From Patiria pectinifera (Eukaryota > Echinodermata > Asteroidea > Valvatida > Asterinidae), in the NCBI GenBank assembly GCA_029964075.1, contig CM057138.1:4830932-4894931 (forward strand): 64,000 bases of DNA, read 5' to 3'. This document shows positions 11,101 to 25,156 of this stretch, piece after piece; positions within the stretch are counted from its first letter, which is position 1; the number at the start of each line of letters is the position of its first letter. The notes beneath the pieces were generated by a model, which searched no databases, was not told where the DNA came from, and saw only the letters and a program-made list of their open reading frames with translations. The translations under genes were made by a program, and so were the position numbers.

Positions 11101-14100
11101 ATGACCCAAGACGTCGCACAGTAAGGATATCTCAGTGCTGAAGAATGGGGTATGATTTGCAAGCTATTTGCTTGTAAGTTACTTTATGTCACACTATCGT
11201 ATATTTTCTGCTTTTATGGGGAATTCGGTTACTCGCAAGTACTTGACTACACACAAGTAATTTCTTTGAGAGTACTCGAGTAGAAAAATCCACTACTCGC
11301 CCAGGCCTACACTTGATGGAATACTGGAAAATTTAGTTTGAAATGGACTGATCAAGTTAAACCACATTGGCAACCTAAACAGTCCAATCGTAATTTGTGT
11401 GCACCCTGCACTTGTCGAAAATTGCCAGAGAACGAACAGATAGCGGAATTTTTGATATTTGACCGATTTTAAAGCAGATCTTTGAGCTAATACTCCTCAC
11501 AAAAGCTTTCAAATAACGTGTGAAAGTGGCTTTCAGCAAAGGTGTGGCATTTAACAACTAATAATAAAACCACTCAGATATGATTTAACATTGTGGACCT
11601 TTTACATCATCTTCTGGAGACCACTCACATTTTACAAAAAAAATGCTAGATTTGAATATTCGGTTGAAGATCTAATATTTGAGTACATGTGCTCAGCACA
11701 TTCAGCACAGCCCTACGACCAAATTAAAGCCAGCAAGTGACTATTCTATGGAATATCTGCTAGCACACACAAGCGTCTATGGTATTCGCGCAGATTCGGC
11801 GATTAATTATAGTGCAAAACAAACACAAGACTGCGTCTTGAACTCGAGATTTGTACCGTTCAGCGGGCGCCTTCTGTCGGGTTTTCTGTAAACTATTGTT
11901 GTATTACAAAAAACAAGGCAGCCAAATTGACTAATCAACAGCTTAGTCCACAGTTCTGATCAAAATGACATCACAGTTTTAAAAGTTGACTCGGATTGGC
12001 TAGCACGGGGTCGCATACACTTTGCATGCTAAGGATATCTATCAGACGCGATTAGTTATGCAAAACAAACACAAGACTGTGTCTTGAACTCGAGAACCAT
12101 TCAACGGGCGCCTTCTATCGGGTCTTCCATACACCGTTGTTGTGGGACAAAAAAGTTGGCGGCCAGATTGACTTATCAACAGCTTAGTCCACATTTCTGA
12201 TCAAAATGACATCACAAGTTTCAAAAGTCGACTCAGATTGGCTAGCGTGGGGTCGCAGACGCTCGTAGTGTGGCTCTGCACACGTGAATGTCTGGTCCTC
12301 AGACCAGCCAGATGACTGGGACTGTGGGTCTTTAGATTCTTTGATCCTTGAAATTCTTTGACATTAGGGTAAGGGGGGAGGCATTGGAACGAAATTGGCT
12401 TAGACACGATGAGTGTACATGATCTTTTAAGATACCTGGATTACATGTCTGATCTTTTTAGACATCAAGAAAGGTACATGCTGCACATTAGTCAACGGCA
12501 TGCATGGTCTAGTATTTCGTACATCTGCAATTTTTGTTTGTTTCTCACCACAAAAATCTGTGGGGGGGGGGGGGTGTTAAAAAGCGGGGAGGGGATATAT
12601 CATCCCCATCCCCGCCCCTCCCTCAAAACAATTTTTGCCCATGATTAATGATACTGAAGAAAGTACTACCCAAAAAACCCCCTATTTTGTAGCAATATCA
12701 ATGGCTATAAACTTACCATCTACAAGTGGACTTGCGACTTCGTTGATGGCGCAGACGTGATCGGTCAACTCTGCGGCCTGCGAGATGAGCCGATTGGCTC
12801 TGTGGTAGCTGCGGCCGTAGGCGCTGTCCGGCCGCTTGTCCCGCCCGTCCAGCACACTGGCCAGCTCAAACTGGACGTCCTGGCACTTGTGGAGAAGGAT
12901 TTTGGCCGAGGTGGTGGCGTTGAGGCAGTGTTGCAAAGTGTCGTCTGCTAACTGCAGGTTAAAAATGAAATTAAATTTATGAGATGAGACCGGCTTCCAC
13001 AAAGTTGTTCTCATACCGAGGCCACGTGAAGCCATTTTGGGGTGAAACCATCTATTAAATTACTAGAGCGCCAACTCCTCTTGCACGCGGAGACGCTTTG
13101 AAGCCGTCCTGGGCGCAGACATTTTAAATTCATGTGCATGTTTGTAAAACATAATAAAATTAGATGGATTGAATTTTTAAAGTGTACTCTAAATGCAACG
13201 CGCAAGTAGGACGTATGCAAACGTCTTACGCGTGTTACGGTAAAAAAAAAACATGGTAAGGCTGCAGCAGAAACGCACACGCATTGCGTTGTTTGTGCAG
13301 AGCAAAATGACACGTTCATTTGCTGATCGTGCGTTTCGGTTTTTTGCATATCGGCTTCGATAACGCACCGGTATGGAATACAAATGCAGATATGCAAATA
13401 AACGTACAAAATTTCTAGTTCTCCATAGGTTTGTGTACAAACATGTATGCGCCCAGCAGGCATTACATATACTTTGTACATTGTGGAAGTGACCATTTTG
13501 AGGTTTTGTGATTTTCTGAATCAGCAACTATAAAATTACAACCTCCCAAAATATGAATATAACCCCTCAAGCAGAAGAGTTTTTTTTTTTGGTCGATTTA
13601 ATGAAAAGGAAAAAAGTTCAGAGAGCACCGGAACGGCAATCCAGAGTTGCAGGTTTAAATGCTGCTCCAGTCAATTTCTGTGTTCAAATTTTGCAGAAAA
13701 AACAAAATGTAAAGAAATTTATACAAAAAAAATTCAATAAGGGATCTCAGAATTGGGTTGTCAGGCTTTTTTTTATCTTATTCTTCTCCCAGGTGTGATC
13801 GGTCATGGTACCTATGAAAATCATATCAAGCTGAAAACCACAGGGATTTGAAAACACAGAAAATCATGCATAACCATTACAAAACATGATTTTAACTCTG
13901 GAGTTCGTTGGAAATCATGTATATTTCTTGATTTCTTCTAAATGACAGCTAGCCAGACGGAAGAATTTCACAGAGTGTTTAGTACAAGTATGATCTTTAA
14001 TCCAAGTAAGTTTTTGATTATGATTCAGTAGGTTACTTCTGGGAAAAATGCAAACGATCATATATATGTCTTTATAGAAGTGGAGGATTTTCTTGAAAAA

Positions 14101-17100
14101 ATCTCAAAATTTTTTGTTCGAAAGTGTGCTGTCGTTTTTTAAGGGTGGCAATTTCTTAATTTGGGTGTCATATCGTGCCCCATGCCAGAGCTGTAGTCAA
14201 GTCCTCATATGACTTACAAGTTTATCAAAGTCCTCTACATTTATAGTACCCATCCATAATTGTTAAAAAGTCCCATACTTAAGTAAGATTTGAGGCTTTG
14301 CATGATGGAGATACTAATGAATGAACATAATTTTTTTAACTAAGAGAGTGGTTCTGAAAAGAACCAGAGGAATAAACTCGACGTTCCGGTCAATATGCTC
14401 TCTCCTGAAGACAGTCAGAGCATACTGCCCGGAGCGTCGAGTTTATACCTCTGGCTCTTTTCAGAACCATTCTCTTATTTGAGAAATTATTCGCACATGG
14501 TGTTTCCCCAAACCTTTCATTCACAAGTCAAATACTGTTCTTCACGTTCCAGGCACTTGAATTTCAACCAAAAATATCTTTTCACTTCCAGGAATTACTC
14601 CGACCCTTAATTGCCCTAATTCAATCAAATTCCTTTTCCCCAAACCACATCTGACCCTATACTAAGTTTATAAAAAAAGCAACATTTCCCAGGCCACCTA
14701 ATGATTTTTATGGTTCCCTGGGTCCCAGCCAAATCCAGGGAATATTTTGTGTCCTGGCTGGGCAGTAATTCATGGGACCGCTGTGACAGGTCTGAATTAC
14801 CTTCCAACCCCCTGCTCAATGCTATTCAGAAAGTGGACTGGTAATAGATTTATCGCCCGGTGTCCCAGCTGAACTGTTAAGATACCAAAAGCTTAGCTCA
14901 AATATAAAAAAATGCCAAATTTATGGACTAGCATTGGTAGTTTTATTGTGTTTTCTTGCCTTAAGTGAAGTCACAAGGTATAAAACTGGAGTAGGAATTG
15001 AACAAAGTGTGTTAACTTCAAACTTGTCAGGATGGTTTAAAGAATCAAGTTTTGGAATAGTTTGGCAGTGGGGACAATATTTTGGGCAGGTCTGGGCAAA
15101 AATACATGGATTAAAATGAATGGTCACACTTGTGCACACTGTAATTCTTGCCTTCTGATAGCTACCGTACATGTGTATATTGGTGTGCAGAAAAGTAGGA
15201 TCATATCCCAAAAGCAACCTACCGGTACCAAATTATTATCAAAAGGCTTACTTCGATAAAAATCGTACTAGGTCTAAACACCTCTTGAAATTATTCCGTC
15301 TGGCTTGCTGTCATTTAGAAGAAATCAAGAACCGTACATGTAGGTGATTTCCAACGATCAGTCAGTTGACTGATTTTTGGAAATACTGGGTGCTATGGAC
15401 GAAATCGTGTTTTGTGATCAAAAGGTTGTGCATGTGTTTTCACTGTTTTCTCAATATAAAGTGTAATATCCACTGAACTGAAACTTTAACAGGTTAGCTT
15501 TTGGATATTCCTCTTTTGGATTTTGAGTGGTGTTATTATAGGAAACCAACAAAATGCAAGAAATCAAATGATCCTACATGCATTTAAAACTGCTAACAAT
15601 ACCCAAGAATTCTCCAGCACTGACCAAACTTCTACCAAAAAACCCCTCACCCCTTTAAAGGGAATTACATCATTGGCTGTTGCTGTAATTTTTATAAATA
15701 AACTATTTGAGTGGTTAGTATAATAGATCAAATATTGTTACACTGACATGTTTGAAGTTTTGTGTTCGAAAATGCTTGCAAAACCAAGAAAAACAAAAAT
15801 GTTCTGGTTCCCTGACTCCACTAAAGATGAAATGGATCAATTTATCGATGCTGGAAAATTGTAAGGTAAGAAAACCAGCCTAGCTGGTCTGCACCCGTTC
15901 ATGAACATGTAACCGATAGCAAACAAAATTTGGACTGAAAAAAAAAATGGTAAATTGGAGCAGTAGTTGAAAAATAGTTAGGGTTTTCCAACAGTGGTCG
16001 GCCGACCACCGTTGGAAATTTATTCAAAAATACTACTTTTCTTGAAAATGACTTCACACCAGGTTCCATGGTTACAGGGTGCTTTAGACTGACATTAACA
16101 ACATGTCATTTAACCTAATAAGGTATTTCGTAAAAATGTGGTTGTTTTGTTTTTTGATGTTTGCAAAAGTATATTCCCTTTAATCCGCCCCCTTCTAATT
16201 AATACCTTCCTGATGTCTAAATACTTGCCCTGGATTTTTAAGGGGTCAAGTATGTAATAAAGCTACCCCTTGTACTAATAGTCTGGTCCCCTTCTGGACA
16301 GACTCATTAGCAGGTGTGATATATGGGTGTATTTGGGCTGTGCAGCCAGACGGGTCCCAATTACCTGGTCGTAAATCTACGGCCTTGTTATGTTGGAAGT
16401 GACGTGTTGACAAACTGCAGAGGCTGTGATAATGTGGAACACTGGCACAGTTTTGGAAGGTTTTTACGATTTCACAGGAAAAGTCACGCCACTTTCAGTT
16501 GATGGAACCATAGTCAACATACAGCTATTTACAGTCGAGTCTCGTTATAACAAACTTGTTCGGACCTAGCCAAATTGTTTGTTATATCAGAATGTTGTAT
16601 AAAGAGGAACATCAGTCCCATTCATTGTGCATATAAATGCACAATCCGGACCAAGGCTTTATGTTTGTTATAACCAGAATTTTGTATTAACAGAGTTTGT
16701 ACTAACGAGAGTCGACTGTAATTTGATTTATTCGCAATTGCCACATAATAACGACACAGATTAGTTTAGATATAACAAGAAAAAATTATCTAGAACTGTA
16801 AATTAAAGTTGCAATTGTTCTTAATCTAATGTCCATTTTGGTACACGAATTAAACCCAATATTCAAAATTTGCAAAAGTCTGCAAAAAATTGAACGTGAA
16901 TTGACAAACTCTGTGGTATGGTCGAGTAGATAGCTGCATAAGTTAACCAGAAGCTGTGGGTTCGAATCCCACTCTAGCAAGCTTGTAAACAACAACAAAA
17001 ATTTGGAGCTTTTACAAACACTAAGACAGCACTGAAAAATAAAACCCTGGAAGAACAAAAGTTGCATCTGTGAAAGGAACTAGGTAAGCCTGGTGTAAAA

Positions 17101-20100
17101 CTGGTCCCAGAGTGCAAAATGCCATTCAATCGATTCAGAATGCCTATTCACTTGAAGTCTGTTCATGCATCTGGTCTACACAATGGACTGGATTTAACTA
17201 ACCCATGTTGATTGGCATTTCGGAGTTATCCTATATGATAGCACTGCGACGCTCAAACGTGACGGGGGGGGGGGGGAGACGGGGAGTCAGTCAGTTAATA
17301 AGTCAGTCAGTCAGTCAGTCGGGGAGTCAGTCAGTGAGACATAAAGGCTCTATTGAACCAACAAAAAACATAAAAGTAAAAACTTAAAATTAATTGTTAC
17401 AGTCACACTTGTTCCAGAGGTGTTTCTCTAGTACTTAGGTCATGCCCAGCCGCCCACAAACCTACCCAAGACTCCGCCCATCCAGTCACTACAGTTTCCC
17501 ATGCCTGCTTGCAATGTTGTATATTGCACATGGCCTCCCTAAAAACCAAGGTCCTTTCCGATGGAATTTTTTTTTGGAGGCTTGTTTTTCTCATCAAAGA
17601 CAGTACACAGAATGAAATTCTTTCTTGTCTACTCTTAAGTTACTGCAAAGTCGTAACTCAAATGGTTCACCCAACCCCTACAAAAAAATAGGCCAATTGA
17701 GACTTATTAAACTATTGACATCTCCTCAAAAAAGTAGAGCAATGTGTGGCTAACTTTGGCCTTCATAATCGGAGATTAACAATCTGGCTGGGCCAAAAGG
17801 GGGCTGTTAAAAAAAATGGGGAGGCCAGTTTTTATTCAGGGGGAGATTGACATTAGCCAGAGGTGGGATCAAAGAAATGGGTTACCAAATGGGGACAAGG
17901 AACAATTCCAAAGAACAAGCATGCAACTGGGAATTAAAAAAAACTGAGAAAACTCCAACCCACAAAAGACTTTGTACAGAATTTTTCAATTTGTAATGGC
18001 ATTCATGAGAAGAAAAAAAAAAACAAGGAAAAGTTGCATGCCTGATTAAGAAACATGTTGGGTCTTGATGAGACAGCAGTGGAATGACTGAAAACACTCC
18101 AGAATTTTGTCTCAATTTTTATAGACAATTTGATGTTTCTGAAAATGTGGCAACTTAGGTGCCTAAAATCATGAATCTGAACAGTAAACACAACAGTGTA
18201 TTTTTTTTTTTTAAATTTAATCAACTAAATCAAATAAATTTAATTTAATCAAATAATTTTAAATAAATCACAAAGGGAAACTGACTAGTATAGGTGCATT
18301 ACACAAAATGTCATTTAAAAGATGAACAAAGAAATTGACCGGAGCGAAGTTTGAACCTGCGACCTCCGGATTGCCGTTCCGGTGCTCTACCAAATGAGCT
18401 ATCAAGCCCTATGTTGGTGGTTCCCCATTTTGTCAATGTCTTTGTTCAAGGGGCGCTAGTCAGAAGCCATTAACCCATAAGCCATGTAGCCAGGGATCAT
18501 GCCCAAAGTCACAATGCTGCAATAGCAACATAAGGCCAAAAAAAAAAAGTCTCCGGTTTCTGGTATGCGCGCGCGTTGCCGTAGCCATGCGCATCGGCAA
18601 AATGAAAAAGGTTTTTTTTCAATAAAAGATGATGTCTCAAAACCGCCAAACTCACTGGTTTGACTGGAATCCTGCTGCAGCACAATTTTAATGTGTTTTT
18701 AGATGGGGGTATGATCGAGAATAAGCTTTATGTGGACTCTCTGGACTCCCGTACATTTTGCACTAAGTTTAGTCGGGCACCATTTGCAGTCATCAGCCAA
18801 CATTTGAAGCAAAAAAGTCGCCGCACCACTTTTTGGGCAAGCTCCATACCAGAAACCGGAGACTTTTTTTTTTTGGCCTAAGCAATGCTGATTTTTTTTT
18901 TGCTGTTTGGGCAACTCAGCCACAACACCTCTTGTTTTTCATAAAGATTGGTATACGTTTATCTGCTACAAAACAACATAGGCACTTTATAAAAAAATTG
19001 TCCCCCCCTCAATTCAATTTGCCCTCAGTAGACATATTTTCATAAACACAGTACACTGACAGTTGTGCACCGACTTGTGAGAACATAAAAAAGAAGTGCC
19101 TGAAACCTGATGCCAATGTCAGAAACAAAGCTGAGATTCTGAAGGGAAAAAAAGTTTCAGTCACAGACTGAAGCTCTATAACAGAAACTGTCACTACCAA
19201 TAAAAATTGGTCCTTCAAAACGTGAAACATGATACTATCAGGCTTCGATCTTGTAACTCTATCAAACAGTGATACTAACAGCTACCGTACTTTGTTTTAA
19301 AAAGATTCAATACCAGAAGTTTTACGTTTACCCGGAAACTTTCAGCCCCCTCCCCCTGCACTGCAAAACGGAAAACAGGGGAATATGTTACTTCCTGTTT
19401 TGCGATTAAAGGCACATGCTGTGAAAGAGGATCTCTATTTACTGGGGGTGGGGGAGGGAGGGGGGTAGGCAATGTAACATTCTGTTCATTCCAATATTTT
19501 ACATGGCAGTATTTTTGACCTAGTTGAAAGTGTGCCTGTGTTCTGTGTGCCTACTCAATGAATTGTTGGCCTTGAAGTTAGTTAAATATTTAGTACGACA
19601 TCACTTTTATGCACACAGTTTCCTTTAAAAAGAAATTATTAGCCAAATAATCAAAATATCAATGAGATGTACATAACAGGTTCGAACCAGCCAGCCAGCC
19701 GACCCCGGCAAGCTCGGTGGTTGAGTGGTAAGACCTCTGCACTAGTAAGCAAGAGGTCATGGATTTGAGTCCCACCCGGATAAGCTCGGGATTTTCTTCT
19801 GGCAATCCCGCGGACATCGTCTAAGTATGCAGTGTTAATGAAAAAAATGTTGGTAAAGTGCAAAACCCAATATTGTTCTGTTTGGTTTTAATTTTAATTT
19901 TTTATTTTCAGTTGGTTACGAAACTTTGCTTTTTTTCCCCTGCTAACACAGCTCAAGGAATTTAGGATCGAGCGTATTAAGAAACAAGCATGAAAAAAAT
20001 GTTGGTAAAGTGCAAAACCCAATATTGTTCTGTTTGGTTTTAATTTTAATTTTTTATTTTCAGTTGGTTACGAAACTTTGCTTTTTTTCCCCTGCTAACA

Positions 20101-23100
20101 CAGCTCAAGGAATTTAGGCTTGAGCGTATTAAGAAACAAGCATATGTGACAGTGCAAGCTATTTCCTCATCACGTTTCGCTTTGAGCTTCGGGCGATATC
20201 AACCCCTGTCATCAAATGTAATTGATTACTTCCACTGGGTCCAAAAAACAATCGGCTACAATTTCACACACAAAAAAATTTCCTTTCCTCCAAAGCCAAT
20301 AAAAACTGACCAAAGTCCCAAGAGCTCAAAGTAAGGGAGGTGGCAACTCAGAAACTGTCTTGACCAGATTCAGGCTATACCATCCCTAAAGCACTGGTCA
20401 AACCATCTGCCAGCTCCATTGGGAAAAACAAAATTAGGAAGAAGGAAAAAAAAAGGAAATAGATGAAACTAGAGCTAACAAAAAAGAAGGGGAAAAAAAG
20501 ATGTTGGTGAAACATGGGCAGGACATGAAACAATACCGCAAGGTCAAACCATCTGCCAGCTCCAATGGGGAAAAAAATTAGGAAAGACGAATAAAAAGAA
20601 ATAGGCCTACATGAAACTAGAGCTAAAAAGAAAAGTAAAAAAAAGATGTTGGTGAAACTTGGGCAGGAAATGAAACAATTACCGCAAGATCAAGATGGAC
20701 TGATGGGGCTTTTGAAAAGTAGCGACAAGATAAATTCCCAAGCTTTTTTTTCTGTTCTTTTTGGTAAAAATGATGGTGGGATCAGAAACGAGATTCGATT
20801 TGCCGATCTCAACTGGGGTGCTTTTCCTGAGGGGTCGGGGAGACACAGATGGATGGTAGAGGGTGCGCTCTGGTTAGGGGCGCAGGGTTATGGATGGGTT
20901 TTGTGAAGGGATTTGTTTGGGAACTGACAAAGTAGCCAGCCGCAAAAGGCTTTGGTCTGCATGGGATTTGGACAGGGCTCTTTGTAGAGCAAAGATTTCG
21001 GTGTTGTTAATTTCTGTGCTGTTCAGCTGTTTGGCTAGTTATCTGTCAATCACGCAAATTTCATTACATGTAGCAAAGTGTCCTGCAAAGTAAGCACACT
21101 ATCATGGAAACTGTACACAAAATATAGCTTTTTAATAGCACCTCCAATTTGAAATGCCTCATATTGAACATTTTCAAGTACGTGGAAGTTTTGATTTGAA
21201 TTAGAGATTTGTGCTGGTCCCCAGGGCAAGGCTTGTGTCTCTCTGTACCTATCCCACTGACTGACTGACCGACTGTGTTGGAACCGTGCAGTGCTATCAT
21301 ATAGGGGTACCCCATAGCGCCAATGAATGGGCGAAATCTGGCTCATTGCGTAGACCAAAGGTTCCAAAATGCTTCCTTTGAATAATTTAATAGAATCTTG
21401 TGTACATGTACTACGGGACCAGCTTTATCTAGGCCTGCCTAGTCTGGTTTCCTTATGCTCACACAAAAGAACTTGGAGCAACACTCGGAAGGAACTTGGG
21501 GAATAAGCAGGGCTGTGCCCTGGAACCGGGTACCCGAGTACTGGACCGCTGCATGATGTCCAGCATCGATTCCAGATTATGGAATCGGGTACCCACAACC
21601 AACTTAATAACTTCTCAGACAATAAAAAAGAAAGGTTGTGAATGACATTTGTGGAGAATTTTCAAAATGAAAACCAGGCCACCGGTACATGGAAAAACAA
21701 AACAGATTCACGTTAATGACGTTTGCGAAAATGCAATTTACACCGTGAAGCTATACATGTTTTGAGCTAACTGAGGCCTACACGCTTGTATCTTGCTGTA
21801 TTGACCCACCGATGTGGTACCGGTAACTATTATTTATCGTGCAAAGCTTCATGAACACTCTATACAGCAACTTCCGAGGTTTGAATTTTGGGGTTGGATT
21901 TCTTTCACGGTTACCTATGTTTTTCTTTCAATCGAGGACCCGATTCCCATACCACCCGTAAATCCCTATAGGAATAAGAGACTCAAAATCGCAAACAGGA
22001 AACTCCCTTGACAGAAACTGTCATCACTTGTTCTATGAGTCTAATCCTGGGCTGCAAACAATGATGGAATGAAGGAACATTCGGTCTTAGGGGATTGGTT
22101 CGGCTTCAGAAAACAAGACTACGCAGGCCTGTAAAGCTGGTTACAAAGTGCACAAAATTTTCGTCTGTTGGTCTAGAATGGCCGAAAAAGATGGTAGAAT
22201 AAGATGTAGTGGTGCCATGATGGGAATAGGTAACCAGTCTAATTTCACAATCACAAGAGACGGTCAGTCAGCCAGTGAGTTTACACAACCAGTCTAATTC
22301 ACAAGTGACAGTCAGTAAGCGAGATAGCCAACCAGTCTAATTCACACGTTACAGACAGTCAATGAGAGACTTAAGCAAGTCTAATTAAAAAGTGACGGGG
22401 AGTCAGTCAGTCAGTCAGTCAGTTGGTCCGAGGACAATAAAAGCAGGAACTTCAGTTCCAGCAAAACCTTACGTGGTTCAAACAGTTTCATCACGAGCTG
22501 CTCTAACACTTTTGTCAACAGAGAGACATTTTTGGAGTAAGCTCCGTTGCAAACTGTTACCAACTCAAGAAGCCGGTATAAATTTGGGGTCCACTTTTTT
22601 GTCCCTGTCTCTAGCAACTGACATCTTATTAGATTTTATCATTCTGATGCACTCCTTTTATTGCAGTCATCCTCCAAGACTTATTATGTATAGCAAACTA
22701 CCCACCCAACAAATAAAAAAATCATATGAAGTCATTCTTTGGGATACTTGAATAGCAAATTACAATACAAAGTGCCAATGTAACATGTAAGGTTTAGAGA
22801 TCCAGGTCCCATATAACGGAGCAGCTATTAAGTAGTAAACAAACTGCTTAGCTAGGTGACATGCTAAACACAAAATAAGCAGAGAACCAGTCACACTCAA
22901 TAGACATCATGCAGCATTTGAGCAGGTAACCATTATTGTGTAGTCAACAAAACTTTAACACTCAGCAAATTTTCCCAGCGATTCTGCAGATTTCTGTGTT
23001 GATCTTTTTTTTTCCTTATCAACTGCGCAACAAATATTGTGGAATGGCTCAATAATAAAATGACTGTGGGAGCCCGCCTTATCCGCTTCGATTCAAAACA

Positions 23101-25123
23101 CCTGGACATGAAATTATAACTGTCCATTTCTCTTCCTCTACAAATAGCTGAAAGATGATCCGCCCAACGTTCGTGAAGAGAGGACGTCAGCGTGAATTTA
23201 ATTACAACGGAAGTACCAATCCATTGCCGAGAATGTATCGCTGAACACAATTACGGGCGTGACATTAAAATTGGTCGATCCTAAAATAAAAACTTGAGCT
23301 TTGCCACTGAACCTCAAGACAAGCGGAGTTTTTTTTTTGGTAATAGTTTGACGGGCCAGGGAAGATGTAGATGTTATTTTGTAACCCTAACCCTAAAAGA
23401 CAGTTAAAAAAAGAGCTGCCTTTTCTCAAAATAGGGCAGTTGTTCACGGTCTGAACCAACCTGTCAAAAATATTTTCATGCCAACACTTTTGGAAATTTT
23501 TTTCCCTCTAAAAGTTGGAATTTTTTTACCTGATTTGAACCAATTTTTACCTGAATTGAACCAACTTCAATGAAAAATATTTACTGCCAACACTTTTGGA
23601 CCAATTTTCCCCCCTAAAAGTTGAAACCTGAATTGAACCAAATTTTTACCAGAACTGAACCAACTTCAGGCAAAACTATTTTCCTGTCAACACTTTTGGA
23701 CAATTTCTTCCTAAAAGCTGGTGAACTTTTATTTACCTGAATTGAACGAAATGTTTACCTGAACTGAACCAACTTCAGTTCAAAAATAATTTACTGCCAA
23801 CGCTTTTGGACAATTTCTTCCTAAATATTGGTAAAAGTTCGAATTGAATTGATCAACAATGGACTGTCAATCAAACAGCGCATTGACCAATCACATCGTA
23901 GCTATTGGTCAGGTGACCATGCTATCTCCATCAAGCAAAACTCAAGTCTGTTACATTGTACAAAACTTTAAATGTGGAAAATGGCCATTTTTTTTTTTTT
24001 AACAAACAGGGCCGAGAAACATAAATTTCTCATGGCCTGACCCGCAGAAGTTACATGATCCTATTTGTATTCCCGTTCAAAAAGTCAATGTCAAATGATT
24101 ACAGTGATGGATTGGGGGAGAAGGGGAGGGGCAAACAAAGGTTGTGGGGGGGGGAAACGACAAGGCAGGAAAGGATAAGGGGTATTTGGTTTCCCCGCCG
24201 TTGGGATCAGGAATTAATTTGTGGGTAATAGACCAGCGGATCAAGTAACAAATGTTGTTGGTGAGGATCGCGTCCTTAGGGACAACTCGCTTTAACTTTG
24301 ATGGGCTGAAGTTTGCTGCATCATTGTGATGGTTTTATTGGTGTGTGTTTTTGTTGGGGTAGGGGGGAGTGGGGGGGGTGGTTTAAAGTAAAATCCTGGT
24401 TTAGAGCCAGCCTCTGGGTTACTGTTGACTGGGCCAGGACTTCCTAAACCTTGTTTTTTTTTTAGAGGGGTGCTATTATATTTTGGAGACCGATGCTACG
24501 GTACATGAAGGTTTACAACAATATTTACTAGCTGACAGGATCCAATCATCAAAATGTTATCAAAATCAAAGAAAGGATATAAAAGTTATACATATTTTTC
24601 AAAAGTTGAACATACGGGTCTACAGCATACTGGTCATACGGTCACAGAATAACTTTGTCCAGGCGACACTAAAACAGTTAAACCCTTAAGTAAACATATT
24701 AAGTACAAAATACCTACAGTCAAACATAAAAAAGGTGTTAAAAAAATTCCACCCAAAAAACCCCAAAATATATCCTACTTAAGCCCGGTTCATACTTCAT
24801 GCGAAAGCGAAAGCGAACGCGAATCTGTGACGTCATGGCAAGTATTCGCGCTGCGAATTCGCAAAAGTTGAACACATTTCAACTCTGCGAATTTCGCAGC
24901 GAATGTTTCATGACGTCAAATTCGCTTCGCATTCGCATGAAGTATGAACCGGGCTTCACCGGTACGTAACTAGCCTAACTGGATAATATTCAGGGCGTAA
25001 CCATGAACACACAATTTTTTTTACATGTACATGAATAATTGACTATGTTTTTAACCCTACATGTCTATTTTTGTTACCATTACGAGTTTATCCGCTATAA
25101 GAGAGCAAGGCAGTGCAATAGTT

Positions 25124-25156
<33 letters not shown>

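Noticed and set aside
23382-23398. Telomere-like ccctaaccctaa
   Set aside because: Only about two units inside an intron; chance is enough.
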